Notes: generated from the letters alone by a model not told the origin. A DNA stretch of 64,000 nucleotides from Prochlorococcus sp. AG-442-M23 (GCA_003209655.1 QCPW01000004.1:104029-168028); one strand, 5' to 3'; counted from the first letter of the stretch, positions 9,062 through 19,600 are shown. Numbers and translations: made by a program.

Positions 9062-9544
9062 TTGCTTATAAAATGGAATTTTACAGAAACTATTTTGCAG
9101 ATTGGTGATAAAGTTCCACAATTTTCTTTACTAGATCAGAACGGAACAAAAAGAACAAATAATAACTTAAGAACACCTTTGGTTTTGTTTTTTTATCCAA
9201 AAGATGATACACCTGGGTGCACTATAGAAGTTTGCGGATTTAGAGATAAGTATGACCTTTTTAAAGTTCTTGGTGCACAAGTTTGGGGTGTAAGTAATGG
9301 TAGTTCTTCAAGCCACTTGGCATTTGCTAATAAAAATAAACTACAATATCCTTTGCTTTGCGATAAAAACGATTCACTTAGAAAAGCTTTTAAAGTTCCA
9401 AAGGTATTAGGTTTATTAGATGGAAGAGTTACCTATGTTATAGACAGAAACGGATTCGTTAAACATATTTTTAGAGATTTATTGAACGGTCCTGAACATA
9501 TAAAAGAGGCTATAAGAGTCTTAAAGGAAATTCAAAATCAGTAA
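9062..9544 (+). CDS. bcp: peroxiredoxin, BCP/PrxQ family
   Basis: 'VLFFYPKDDTPGCTIEVCGFRDKYD' catalytic motif. Confidence 0.9.
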   Translation: MLIKWNFTETILQIGDKVPQFSLLDQNGTKRTNNNLRTPLVLFFYPKDDTPGCTIEVCGFRDKYDLFKVLGAQVWGVSNGSSSSHLAFANKNKLQYPLLCDKNDSLRKAFKVPKVLGLLDGRVTYVIDRNGFVKHIFRDLLNGPEHIKEAIRVLKEIQNQ

Positions 9545-9613
9545 ATTAATTATTCAAAATCTTATAAATTAATTTTCTTTATTATAGGATATTTTAGAAA
9601 TGAATTTAAATTT

Positions 9614-9886
9614 ATGAAAAAAATAGGAATGCAGGCAATTGATGCAGCAATTAATAATGGTGTTGACCTTGATGGTTCTCCCATACCTTCAAAGATGCTT
9701 GAGCTTTACAATAAGATTATGAATAAAGAGAACAAAAGAGAAAGAAGCGGAGTCAAAAAGTCAATGAGAAATAGATGTGTTAAAACAGGTTCAAAACATT
9801 TTGATAAAGAAACTTTAAATAAATTATTAATTGATTCCGGTTGGGAAGGCCTAAAAGAAAAAGAGATTTTATTTTTTTATAATTGA
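9614..9886 (+). CDS. hypothetical protein
   Basis: ORF track. Confidence 0.55.
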   Translation: MKKIGMQAIDAAINNGVDLDGSPIPSKMLELYNKIMNKENKRERSGVKKSMRNRCVKTGSKHFDKETLNKLLIDSGWEGLKEKEILFFYN

Positions 9887-10205
9887 TATTTTTCAAGATA
9901 TTTAACTTAAAGTAATTAATTTTTGTGACCAAATGATATGTAAATTGATGATTGGGAATAAAGATTATAAAAAGGTCATTTTGAAAAAATATTTTCAAAA
10001 ATGAAATGATAGTCAATACCGAAATATATCTATTGTAGGTTTGATATTAATTTTAATGATTATTAATCTTAAGTCTTTTTAGAGCAACATTCATTATTGA
10101 AAAGGAACTTTATTTAGGTGAATTTTCATCATCGAGATTCTCCAATAAAGATAAAATAATTATTACCTATACTATTTTTAGAGAAATTTTTGAAAATTAT
10201 TTAAT

Positions 10206-10607
10206 TTATTTAAACCAACCTTTTTTAGTCGGATTTTTTGATTCCTCTTTTTTAATAAAAGTTAGTTTTACAGCTTTGTTAAAAGCTAAATTAGCTTCTA
10301 CTATCGTTACTATTGATATAACAAATAAGCCTGCTATACCTATTAATTGTTCTGTTTGACCTAGTTCTTTATCTCCTTGGATAATTATTCCGATAATAAA
10401 CCATGTAGCTACTGCAGCAATAGTATAGAAATATGGCAACCATCTTCTCTGATAAAGATAACCAGCTCCAACTCCCGGCAAGAAATTTAATAAAGAAGCT
10501 ACCCATCCGCTTGAAGATGATAATATTTTTTCTTTTGATAATTTATCCATTAAAATTAAGCATTTATTAAATGAACATTTATGTAGGCAAAAGATATGGC
10601 AGCACAA
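10206..10607 (-). CDS. membrane protein; start probably internal at MDKLSKEK
   Basis: ORF; 'LLNFLPGVGAGYLYQRRWLPYF' multi-TM. Confidence 0.6.
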   Translation of the reverse strand: MCCHIFCLHKCSFNKCLILMDKLSKEKILSSSSGWVASLLNFLPGVGAGYLYQRRWLPYFYTIAAVATWFIIGIIIQGDKELGQTEQLIGIAGLFVISIVTIVEANLAFNKAVKLTFIKKEESKNPTKKGWFK

Positions 10608-10727
10608 ATTATCCAGCTAAAAGGTAAAAACATTCTTATTTGTTCTTTCTTGTTATTCATATCTGTATTATGGATAAGTTTTTATGAATTCGTGGTTAAA
10701 AAATTTATTAAAAAAAAAGACGATTAA
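10596..10727 (+). CDS. 43-aa single-TM microprotein
   Basis: Manual translation MAAQIIQLKGKNILICSFLLFISVLWISFYEFVVKKFIKKKDD*. Confidence 0.4.
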   Translation: MAAQIIQLKGKNILICSFLLFISVLWISFYEFVVKKFIKKKDD

Positions 10728-10739
10728 AAATAATCGTCC
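10711..10739 (-). terminator. Rho-independent terminator for the 10768-11004 gene
   Basis: minus strand GACGATTATTTTTAATCGTC followed by a T run. Confidence 0.7.
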
Positions 10740-10767
10740 TATAACTTATAGTTTTTTGAAAAAACTA

Positions 10768-11004
10768 TTATTTTACCTTAGAGGCAGAAAGTAATTTAAG
10801 TTCATTCTTGACTTCTTTTTCTCTTTCTTCAAGATGTTTTAATTGTGACTTAAAAGCATCTTCAAGTCTCTTTCTTTGGTTTGTAATTTCATCAAGTTCT
10901 TCTTGATGGTGATTCTTTTTTAGTTTTTTCATCTCGCTATCAGAAATAACATATACTGGACGATATGAAGGGTTTTCAAAAAGAAGATCAAACATTGAAT
11001 ACAT
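10768..11004 (-). CDS. conserved picocyanobacterial small protein, charged/coiled
   Basis: ORF; MFDLLFENPSYRPVYVISDSE N-terminus. Confidence 0.6.
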   Translation of the reverse strand: MYSMFDLLFENPSYRPVYVISDSEMKKLKKNHHQEELDEITNQRKRLEDAFKSQLKHLEEREKEVKNELKLLSASKVK

Positions 11005-11157
11005 AGTGACCTTTAAATTAAGTACAAATTAAATATCTTATAAATATTTGAATATTGTAAGGACATAAACCGAAAAAATATATACGGCAAATACACCGAA
11101 TTTCGGTTTACCTTACTAAACCGGCCAGTATTAACCGATCAATTTTAATTGATAAAT

Positions 11158-11358
11158 CTATAACTTTATAAAAGTTCCTCTTGGATATAAATTTGAAATT
11201 TTATTTCTTTGTCTAAGCTGTTTTTTTATTGAGTCATTTTCATATCTCCTTAACATCATCAAATAATTTGCAAATCCAAAAAATATCATAAAAATAATGA
11301 ATTTAAACCCTGCTAAAAAGTTCATATTGTAATATTTTATATTCATTAAAACTGACAA
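11158..11358 (-). CDS. small membrane hypothetical protein
   Basis: ORF track. Confidence 0.4.
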   Translation of the reverse strand: MSVLMNIKYYNMNFLAGFKFIIFMIFFGFANYLMMLRRYENDSIKKQLRQRNKISNLYPRGTFIKL

Positions 11359-11458
11359 ATTTTTAATTAAAAATCATCCGTATTTATATCTAATTAATTT
11401 AATTCTTAATATTTTTAAAAGTAGATATGTTTGCGCTTTTTTATTGTAATTATATTTT

Positions 11459-12340
11459 TCAAAAATTTTTCTTATTAAATTCAAAAAACTTATTCTTATA
11501 CCTAAGAAAATTGAAAAGTATCAAAATTATTAATAATGTTATTCCATAAATTCCACCTAAAGGATTTGTATTTATATTTCCTGGTCCTACTAGCCAAATA
11601 GGAGCATCTTGTGAGATTTCTACTAAACCATTATTCATAAGGAACCAAATTCCTACAAGACCTCCATGAAGACCAGCACAACCCCACAAGGAATTATTAT
11701 CTTTTATTCTTATTAGTGATAACAAAATACCAAGCAAAAATAGCCCAAAAAGTATACTTATCATTTGCCAAAAAGGTATATTAAATCCAACATGAGCAAT
11801 ACTAAAAATAAATGCTTGAAAAATTAAGGCCTTTTTAAATCCATATTGATTTCTTAATTCTTCTAAAAGCCAACCTCTAAAGATAAGCTCTTCAGCAAAA
11901 CCTATCCCAATTATTAACACCAGAGCATTCCATAATATTCCAGGTGATAATATACCTAACCAATTTCCCCATTTATTGCAAATAACTGGAATTAAAATCA
12001 GAGACAATAAAATGATTGAACATGATATACCTTTGAGAAAATAAAAGAATCTAATTTCTTTTTTTTCAATTTTGTTTATACCTAGAAGTATCCATGGATT
12101 ATTTATTCCCCAACGTATTTCAAACCATTTTGGCATTGAAATAACAAATAATAAAAATGTAAAAATAGTGCCAATTAAGGATAGATTTTCTTTCCCTACA
12201 CCAAAAATTAACAATGGGTTTGCAAGAATCCAACCCAATATATAAAGAAAGGGCATTAATAAAATCGTTGGTAATATTTTAGGTCTAACAGTTAATATTT
12301 TTTTACTTAAATTTTTTATTGGTTTAAAAAGAATATACAT
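11459..12340 (-). CDS. CPBP-family intramembrane metalloprotease (CAAX/Abi)
   Basis: EELIFRGWLLEEL motif, multi-TM, FSIAHVG. Confidence 0.85.
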   Translation of the reverse strand: MYILFKPIKNLSKKILTVRPKILPTILLMPFLYILGWILANPLLIFGVGKENLSLIGTIFTFLLFVISMPKWFEIRWGINNPWILLGINKIEKKEIRFFYFLKGISCSIILLSLILIPVICNKWGNWLGILSPGILWNALVLIIGIGFAEELIFRGWLLEELRNQYGFKKALIFQAFIFSIAHVGFNIPFWQMISILFGLFLLGILLSLIRIKDNNSLWGCAGLHGGLVGIWFLMNNGLVEISQDAPIWLVGPGNINTNPLGGIYGITLLIILILFNFLRYKNKFFEFNKKNF

Positions 12341-12434
12341 CTTAAGATTATACCTTTCACAAAGTTTTAAAAGGAAATAGTATATTTAAATTTATAAAAA
12401 TTTTTAATTTAAGTATTAGAAAATAATAAAAGAA

Positions 12435-13274
12435 TTAATTCACTATAGTTTCGTGTGGCAGCAATATACGTTTTTCTCTTAATGAGAAATTTTCTGGGAC
12501 TATAAACTCTTCTTTTGAAATTGATAGAAAAGACGCCCACCATGAAAAAGTACTATTACTTAATATTGCTAATTTTGCAGATCTTATGAGATTAAAATCA
12601 TTTTTAATTGTATCTGAATTTAACATTGATATTTTTAAATCAACAAAGCATTTTTTTATTTCTTCTAAAAATTCTATTCCATATTTTTGATCTTCAGAAA
12701 TTAATTTGAAGGATTTATATCCTTTTGAAATTGCATATCGAATTGATTTTTTATAGTATTCTATTTTACAGATATTTAAGTCTGTTATGTTGAGAAAATC
12801 ACTCCCTCTTAAGTGAATCACTACATCATTATTGCAAATTTCAATACATTCTTTATTTAATTCAATTGGTCTTAATTTTAATTGGCTAAAAGCATTTTTT
12901 AGACTTAAATAAGTCCATTGATGATTGAAATATCCATCGAAAAACAATATTTTTTTTTTGGAGTAAAGATAATCTTTTGAACTGAAATTTCTATCATTTA
13001 TACCTATAAAAGGTAAATAACTTCCAAATCTTAAAGAGGCAGAAGTAGAGGCTACAAATTTTTTTACTACATTTAAATCATTAGAATTATCGTAATATAG
13101 CCAAGCAGGTTTTTCAAAAATATAATTTAAACAATTTAATCTTTTGGGTATATGAATATCTCCTAGAAAGGAAATAATAACTTTTTCTCTTGATTTTCTA
13201 TATTTTAAACATGCAGCGGTTTGAAATAGTTGATTGCCTAATCCACCGACCATTCTTGAAAAAATCATTTTCAA
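12435..13274 (-). CDS. GT11-family glycosyltransferase (alpha-1,2-fucosyltransferase-like)
   Basis: 'GGLGNQLFQTAACLKY', 'VVIHLRGSDFL', 'LSNSTFSWWASFL'. Confidence 0.85.
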   Translation of the reverse strand: MKMIFSRMVGGLGNQLFQTAACLKYRKSREKVIISFLGDIHIPKRLNCLNYIFEKPAWLYYDNSNDLNVVKKFVASTSASLRFGSYLPFIGINDRNFSSKDYLYSKKKILFFDGYFNHQWTYLSLKNAFSQLKLRPIELNKECIEICNNDVVIHLRGSDFLNITDLNICKIEYYKKSIRYAISKGYKSFKLISEDQKYGIEFLEEIKKCFVDLKISMLNSDTIKNDFNLIRSAKLAILSNSTFSWWASFLSISKEEFIVPENFSLREKRILLPHETIVN

Positions 13275-13372
13275 TAAACTGTTACTAATTTAATTTCTTG
13301 ATGTAAAAACTTAATTTTTTGCTTTTCCATATTCTAATTATTATAAAATAATTATATGTAATCTAAAAAAAA

Positions 13373-14140
13373 TTGAAAAAAGATCTTAAACCTGTTATAG
13401 AAAAAGAACTTTTATTTAATATAGTAGTACCAGTTTTTAATGCAGAAAAATATATAGAAAAATGTCTCAACTCTATAATTAATCAATCATATAAGAGATT
13501 TCAATTACAAGTAGTCGATGATTGTTCAGGTGATTCTTCTTATGAAATTGCATCCTCAATTTGTAAAGATTATAAAAATATAAAAGTTTATAAGAATTCT
13601 AGAAGGATCGGAGCATTGAATAATATTTATAATTTATTGAATACTAAGATAAAAGATCCTACAAATACGGTAGATCTTATTATAGATGGCGATGACTATT
13701 TATATAGTGGAGATGTCTTAAATATTCTTAAAGCAAAGTATGATCAAACAAATTGCTTAATTACTTATGGAAGTCACATATCTTCCAAAGGCGTTCAAGG
13801 GAAAAAATACCCTCGATTAATTAGAAAATTTAACTTATTTAGAAAATATTTCTGGTATGCATCGCATTTGAGAACATTTAGACATGATTTGTGGTTAGCT
13901 CTTGATTCTCAAGACTTACTTAATAAAAACAAAAAGTATTTCTCTGTAGCTTGGGATTTGGCAATTATGTTACCAATGCTTGAAATGGCAGGTGATCGGC
14001 AAGAATTTATTGATGAAATATTATACGCATATAATGACAGTAACCCAATAAGTGATCATATAATTAGAAGAAAAGAACAAATATCAGCAGGAAGAGAGAT
14101 AAGACAAAAAAAAATATACAAGAAAAGAACTTTTTATTAG
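13373..14140 (+). CDS. GT2-family glycosyltransferase
   Basis: 'FNIVVPVFNAEKYIEKCLNSIINQSYKRFQLQVVDDCSGD'. Confidence 0.85.
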   Translation: MKKDLKPVIEKELLFNIVVPVFNAEKYIEKCLNSIINQSYKRFQLQVVDDCSGDSSYEIASSICKDYKNIKVYKNSRRIGALNNIYNLLNTKIKDPTNTVDLIIDGDDYLYSGDVLNILKAKYDQTNCLITYGSHISSKGVQGKKYPRLIRKFNLFRKYFWYASHLRTFRHDLWLALDSQDLLNKNKKYFSVAWDLAIMLPMLEMAGDRQEFIDEILYAYNDSNPISDHIIRRKEQISAGREIRQKKIYKKRTFY

Positions 14141-14295
14141 ATATTTTATCTATCCATAACTTAAAATATAAGATAAATATTCATAAATTTTATCTTTACT
14201 ATCATTTTTATCTTTTATCTTTGTAAACAATAAAAATTTTACTTATTGCCAAGACTTAATATTACTGTTTACTTAATTTATATATTTATTTAAAA

Positions 14296-14388
14296 ATGAT
14301 GGAACTTAATTTTAAGACTTTAATGTTTACAGCATTATCCCCAATACTTATTATTGCAGCTATTATTGTGGTTTATTTATTTCATTGA
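14296..14388 (+). CDS. 30-aa single-TM microprotein
   Basis: Manual translation MMELNFKTLMFTALSPILIIAAIIVVYLFH*. Confidence 0.4.
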   Translation: MMELNFKTLMFTALSPILIIAAIIVVYLFH

Positions 14389-14427
14389 TTTTCATTTTAT
14401 TATCCCGAATTTTTATTTTAAATATTT

Positions 14428-14523
14428 TTAAGGGTGAATAATTTCTGCTTTTTCTAACACAAATGATAATATTGCTATTATTGCCATTGCTGTGAGAATC
14501 TTATTCTTTTTGATGAAATCCAT
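14428..14523 (-). CDS. 31-aa single-TM microprotein
   Basis: Manual translation MDFIKKNKILTAMAIIAILSFVLEKAEIIHP*. Confidence 0.4.
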   Translation of the reverse strand: MDFIKKNKILTAMAIIAILSFVLEKAEIIHP

Positions 14524-14566
14524 ATTAGATATATAGTTAATAACTAGTGTTTTTTAGAAGTTAATA

Positions 14567-15430
14567 CTATTTAGGTTGATTATCAATAATTTTTTTACAC
14601 ATTACATTTTTTTTAATAAAAAATTTTTTCTTAAATATATATTTAAGAAAATAAAATGGCATGAGTGCTAGATCTATAAATAATATTAAAAATAAAAATC
14701 TAAACTTTTTCACTGAGATTTGTTTTAAATTTAAATTGTAGTGTAGTTGTCCCCAAAAAATATAAATCCCAGTAATTTTATTTTTTGATGAACAATTAGA
14801 TCTTTTCTTCTGATTAATTAAATAAAAATATTCATAATTGGGAGGTGAATAAGATTCTGGGAAAGTCCAGCAATTGCTTTTGATATACTTATTTTTTAAA
14901 AAATAAAAAAGTTTTTTAGATACTTTTTTTCTTTCTACGATTACATGATTTTTTCTTAAATAATAATTTCTTACCAAAAAAGTTCTTAAATTAAAATAAG
15001 AAAACATTTTAAATTTAATTGTTTTTTCTTTACAAACAGATCTTACAGCTAAGTGAATTAATATATGTTGGGGATGTCCATATTCACCCCAATAGTTGTG
15101 TGAATAAACATTTTGACAATCTATTAATCTTGCAAGATCCTTTTTGATTTTTTTGAAGCTAAGATCAGATATGCAATTGCGTATATGGGATTTTTTATTT
15201 ATTAAGTTAAAACCCTTTTGAGCTGGCTCTTTAATGTTTAGAAAATAGAAATTATCGGGTGCATTTTTTGAAAAAATTTTTCTTCCTTTAGAGGTTTTTT
15301 CAGAGTCTTCATCATCTGAAAAGCAAATTATTACTTTTGAAGCTTTTTCACAAATTGAAGAAGCCCAAAGGATTTCATCATCAGGATGAGCAACTACTAC
15401 GATATATTTATTATTCTGCATTTTTCCCAA
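14567..15430 (-). CDS. PIG-L/LmbE-family deacetylase
   Basis: 'VVVAHPDDEILWASSI' and 'YGHPQHILIHLAV'. Confidence 0.8.
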   Translation of the reverse strand: MGKMQNNKYIVVVAHPDDEILWASSICEKASKVIICFSDDEDSEKTSKGRKIFSKNAPDNFYFLNIKEPAQKGFNLINKKSHIRNCISDLSFKKIKKDLARLIDCQNVYSHNYWGEYGHPQHILIHLAVRSVCKEKTIKFKMFSYFNLRTFLVRNYYLRKNHVIVERKKVSKKLFYFLKNKYIKSNCWTFPESYSPPNYEYFYLINQKKRSNCSSKNKITGIYIFWGQLHYNLNLKQISVKKFRFLFLILFIDLALMPFYFLKYIFKKKFFIKKNVMCKKIIDNQPK

Positions 15431-15494
15431 GTTTCCTTCACATACTATTTGAAATTAATTAATAACCAAATATTAGATTAAATTTTATAAATTT

Positions 15495-16130
15495 TTAGTT
15501 TAATTTAATTATTGGTTTAATTTCAAGATTATTTGAATTATGCGCTATACCTAAAGACCAGAAACTATGTTTTCTATAAAGAGTATTCAATAAAATATCC
15601 ATTTTCTCATGATAAATTTTGTTTTGTTTTTCTCTAATCAACCAATAAGGTAAATCTCTGGTAATAGTTCCTTCTTGCCACTTAATAGCTGCTTCTTTTA
15701 TTATCCAGTACTTAAGAGCTTTCTGCTGTTGATCACTTTTACTAAGTTTCTCTAGTACTTTTTTTTCTTCTTCGCAATAAAAGCGTTTAATAAGAGAAGC
15801 GTATTTTATATTTCTATCTTTTCTCTCAATATCAACTCCAACTTTTATATCTGACCACCCAATAAATAATGCATCTTTACAATGACTAAATGATATATTT
15901 CCTAAACTATTTTTTAATTTAGGTGGTTTGCCAGGGGGAGCCTCTAAAGGTACATTTAATGGTTTGATATTGAAGAAATCAGCCAGAACTTCTCTTACAC
16001 ATCCTCTTGAATAAATAAATTCTTTGGATCTTTTTGGAGATAACTGTTTAGACAAATCTTTCTCATAATCACTCACTAATTTTGGTTGATTTTTGATTGG
16101 TAATATCCATAATTGAAGAACATTTGTCAT
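15495..16130 (-). CDS. 4'-phosphopantetheinyl transferase (Sfp/HetI type)
   Basis: 'NISFSHCKDALFIGWSDIKVGVDIERKDR...YWIIKEAAIKWQEG'. Confidence 0.85.
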   Translation of the reverse strand: MTNVLQLWILPIKNQPKLVSDYEKDLSKQLSPKRSKEFIYSRGCVREVLADFFNIKPLNVPLEAPPGKPPKLKNSLGNISFSHCKDALFIGWSDIKVGVDIERKDRNIKYASLIKRFYCEEEKKVLEKLSKSDQQQKALKYWIIKEAAIKWQEGTITRDLPYWLIREKQNKIYHEKMDILLNTLYRKHSFWSLGIAHNSNNLEIKPIIKLN

Positions 16131-16243
16131 ATTTATATTAAAATTTCCTGAAAATAATAAAAATTATTTCTCTATATTGTTTTATTTAACTTATATCTAA
16201 TTTATCATTTAACTTAACACAATAAATTTATAGAATTTAATCA

Positions 16244-17200
16244 ATGGCGAAGATTATAAAAATAGCATCCCATCTTCCTGAGGAAAAAATAACTAATGAA
16301 AAATTATCTTTCAATTTAAAAAATTGGTCAGCTGATAAAATTTATGAAAAAACAGGTATAAAAAAAAGATCAAAATCAAAAGAAAATGAAACTGCCGCTG
16401 ATCTTGCAATCTTAGCAGCAGAAAAAGTTTTTAAAATTTCAGATATATCAAAAGAAGAAATAGATATGCTTATATTTGTCACACAAACTCAGAATCAATG
16501 TTTGCCTACAAGTGCTTGTGAGATACATAATTCTTTAGGATTAAAAACTGAATGTGGCGCATTTGATATCAACCAAGGTTGTACAGGATATATTTATGGT
16601 TTGTTTTTAGCAAATAGTCTAATAAATAATAAATCTATTAAAAAAGTTTTACTGTTAACAGGAGATACATATACAAAATTATTAGACCCAGATAATGCAA
16701 GTGTTTCTACATTATTTGGAGATGGTGCATCAGCTACAATAATTGTTCAAGAGGATACTAATTCATCAATAGGTAGTTTTGAATTTGGTACTGATGGGAG
16801 TAAATCTGGACTTATAAAATGCGATTTTGCAGGTTTTAGAAAGTCTATTGATAACTGGGGACATTTATATATGGATGGGGCAAATGTAATGACTTTTACT
16901 TTAAGTGCAATCCCAAAAGCCATTTATTCTTATTTAGAAAAAACAAATTCAGAGTTAAAAGATTATGAATATGTTATTTTCCATCAAGCTAATAAGTTTA
17001 TATTGGAGAGACTTTATAAAAAACTTGGCATACCAGAAAAGGGCATAATACACCTCGAGAACTGTGGGAATACAGTATCAAGTTCTATTCCTTTAGCTAT
17101 GGAAGAATTTACTAATAGAAATAATCAAAATGAAGTAAACATTCTTTTAGTAGGTTTCGGAGTTGGACTATCATGGGGTATAACTTCCGTGAGACTTTAA
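16244..17200 (+). CDS. 3-oxoacyl-ACP synthase III (KAS III/FabH-like)
   Basis: 'AFDINQGCTGYIYGL', 'FGDGASATIIV', 'FHQANKFILE', 'NCGNTVSSSIPLA'. Confidence 0.9.
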   Translation: MAKIIKIASHLPEEKITNEKLSFNLKNWSADKIYEKTGIKKRSKSKENETAADLAILAAEKVFKISDISKEEIDMLIFVTQTQNQCLPTSACEIHNSLGLKTECGAFDINQGCTGYIYGLFLANSLINNKSIKKVLLLTGDTYTKLLDPDNASVSTLFGDGASATIIVQEDTNSSIGSFEFGTDGSKSGLIKCDFAGFRKSIDNWGHLYMDGANVMTFTLSAIPKAIYSYLEKTNSELKDYEYVIFHQANKFILERLYKKLGIPEKGIIHLENCGNTVSSSIPLAMEEFTNRNNQNEVNILLVGFGVGLSWGITSVRL

Positions 17201-17203
17201 ACT

Positions 17204-17428
17204 ATGTCACAAGATGAAGAAAACCTTTTTTTAATAAAGTTTCTAGATGAATTAGGTCTTGAATCTTCAATTACATTAGATTCTAGTTTAGATGAATTGG
17301 GTTGGGATTCCTTATCAGTAATTACTGCTATAGCTATTTTTGATGAAGTTTATGGAAAAACTCTTGATGTAGAAAAACTTAATAAGTGTAAGACAATAAG
17401 AGATATCCTAAAACTCTCGGAAAATTAG
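17204..17428 (+). CDS. acyl carrier protein
   Basis: 'LDELGWDSLSVITAIAIFDE' phosphopantetheine site. Confidence 0.85.
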   Translation: MSQDEENLFLIKFLDELGLESSITLDSSLDELGWDSLSVITAIAIFDEVYGKTLDVEKLNKCKTIRDILKLSEN

Positions 17429-17531
17429 TTTTAAAATAATTATCTCTATACCTTATTGAAAAATTGATTTTTTATGTTCAAATATGTAAAAACTTTAGGA
17501 ATTTTATTCTTCTTGAACTTAACTTAAAATA

Positions 17532-18413
17532 GTGATGAAAATAAATTTAATAAAAGAGGATAATTTAAGGGTTGTTATAAAATTCCTCGCTAAGGGATTT
17601 TCTTTATCAAATAATAGATCTAATCAGATTGAAAAGTTCTTAAAAGATGCAAATAAGAAAAATATAGATTTCTTTGGTTTTTATTTATCTAACTCTAATA
17701 ATCAAATCTTTGGTGCAATTTTGTCTCCACTGCAAGGTAAATATTATTCTGAGCAAAAAGAATTTAAAGTAATTAATCTTATGGCTTGGTATGTTCTCCC
17801 AAAATATAGAGGGATAGAATCTCTTAGATTGGTAAAATTTGCAATTAAATATTTAGATTCTAGAAATTTTTCAATTACTAACTATACTCCTAACAAAGTT
17901 GCAAAAAAAGTTTTTATTAATTTTGGTTTTCAGCATATGGAAACTTTAACCGCAAGATATTTTTGTTTTGAGGGTTATAAATATTTTTTATCTTTTTTAT
18001 TTAAAAAATATGATTTAAAAAAAATATCTTCCTCTTTAAGATATTCTGAATTTAAAGAAAATTGTAAGGGAGGTATCCTCACTCATAAAGTTAATTTGAG
18101 TAATAATGAGATTATTTTTAAATCTATAAGACTTTTTCGTAAAAAGAAAATATTTGGATTGGAAATAAGTTATCCAGTTTTATATATTGTACCTTCAACA
18201 CAATCAAAATACATAGTTGAAAATTTTGAATTTTTTTGTAGCTTTATTTCATCTTATTTTTTTGTTCTTTTTATAGAAATTGATTTAGAAAAAAAATATT
18301 TAGATTCTAATCTCAATATTTATAAAAGATTTAAATCACGGTATATATTTTTCTCCAGAGAAAAATTCATCAAATCTGTCCCTTTCTTTGGAAGTGAACT
18401 TATATTAAATTAA
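17532..18413 (+). CDS. hypothetical; N-terminal GNAT-like acyltransferase region
   Basis: 'VLPKYRGIESLRLVKFAIKYL...NFGFQHMETLTARYF'. Confidence 0.45.
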   Translation: MMKINLIKEDNLRVVIKFLAKGFSLSNNRSNQIEKFLKDANKKNIDFFGFYLSNSNNQIFGAILSPLQGKYYSEQKEFKVINLMAWYVLPKYRGIESLRLVKFAIKYLDSRNFSITNYTPNKVAKKVFINFGFQHMETLTARYFCFEGYKYFLSFLFKKYDLKKISSSLRYSEFKENCKGGILTHKVNLSNNEIIFKSIRLFRKKKIFGLEISYPVLYIVPSTQSKYIVENFEFFCSFISSYFFVLFIEIDLEKKYLDSNLNIYKRFKSRYIFFSREKFIKSVPFFGSELILN

Positions 18414-18860
18414 TTTTTTATTGAATTTTAAAATGATTCCTTTCCAAATGAGGAAGAATCTTAATAGCTGTTATGAATAAAATTAGATCAAAAATAATAA
18501 ATAATCCTTTTTTAAATTTCAATAATTGAATTAATGTTTCTTAGCAATTAAAGTAAATATTAAATAATTTTCGTTTTCTATATTTTAAATTTTTAATTAT
18601 TAATTAAAATACAAAAAAAATTGGTAGGAAAAACTTATACTGAATTATACTTAAATCAAAATAATGGGAAAGGTCTTGAAGTAAGAAAAAGGGATATTGT
18701 AGATTTATTATCTTTTCTGTATTAGGCTTTAATATAGAATAAATATTTATTTAATTCATATCAAAAACTATCAAATTTAAGTAATTTTTATAGAACTTTT
18801 GGATTTATTTCATTTAAGATAGATGATCAGCTTGTTTAAAACTTTATTTCATTAGCTTTT

Positions 18861-19589
18861 ATGAATAAAACAGCGATTTTTATACCAGCTAGGATGGGTA
18901 GCACAAGATTCCCTGGTAAACCATTAGCCCCAATTGATGGAATACCCATGATTGTATATTGTGCTAGAAATGCTATAAAGACTGGATTAGAAGTTTATGT
19001 ATGTACTGATTCAGAAGAAATAAAGGCTGTTTGCTCTCTTTATAAAATAAAAGCTATAATGACACCTGATTGTGAAACAGGTACTGACAGAATTGCAATA
19101 GCAGCAAAAAACATGAGTTTGAGTCATGTAATAAACCTGCAAGGAGATGAACCATTAATAGATTCTGACTCAATTAATTTAGTTATTTCAATGCTTCCAA
19201 TTTTAGATAAAAAAGAAAATGCAATTATTAATGCAATTAAAGATATCAACTCTGAGGAAGCATTTGACCCTAATAATGTTAAATGTGCAGTTTTAGAAAA
19301 TTTCTCTATTATCCAGTACTTATCAAGAAAACCACTTCTAAATTCTGAAGAAGGAAGTGAAAAACCAAATTATTTTAAACAATTAGGTTTATATGCAATG
19401 TCTGTAAATAATCTTCAAAAATTTGCAAATATGCCTAAAGGGGAATTAGAGAAAGCTGAAAGAATAGAGCTTTTAAGATGGTTAGAGAATGGAAAGGAAT
19501 TAATTCCTTGTAGAGTGTATAAAGAAACAATTTCAGTAGATACGCCTAATGATCTTGTTAAGGTATTAAGTAAAATTAATCAAAAATAA
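18861..19589 (+). CDS. kdsB: CMP-Kdo synthetase family (KdsB-like)
   Basis: 'FIPARMGSTRFPGKPLAPIDGIPMIVYCARNA', 'NLQGDEPLI', 'EKAERIELLRWLENG', 'VDTPNDL'. Confidence 0.8.
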   Translation: MNKTAIFIPARMGSTRFPGKPLAPIDGIPMIVYCARNAIKTGLEVYVCTDSEEIKAVCSLYKIKAIMTPDCETGTDRIAIAAKNMSLSHVINLQGDEPLIDSDSINLVISMLPILDKKENAIINAIKDINSEEAFDPNNVKCAVLENFSIIQYLSRKPLLNSEEGSEKPNYFKQLGLYAMSVNNLQKFANMPKGELEKAERIELLRWLENGKELIPCRVYKETISVDTPNDLVKVLSKINQK

Positions 19590-19600
19590 TTAATTAATAC

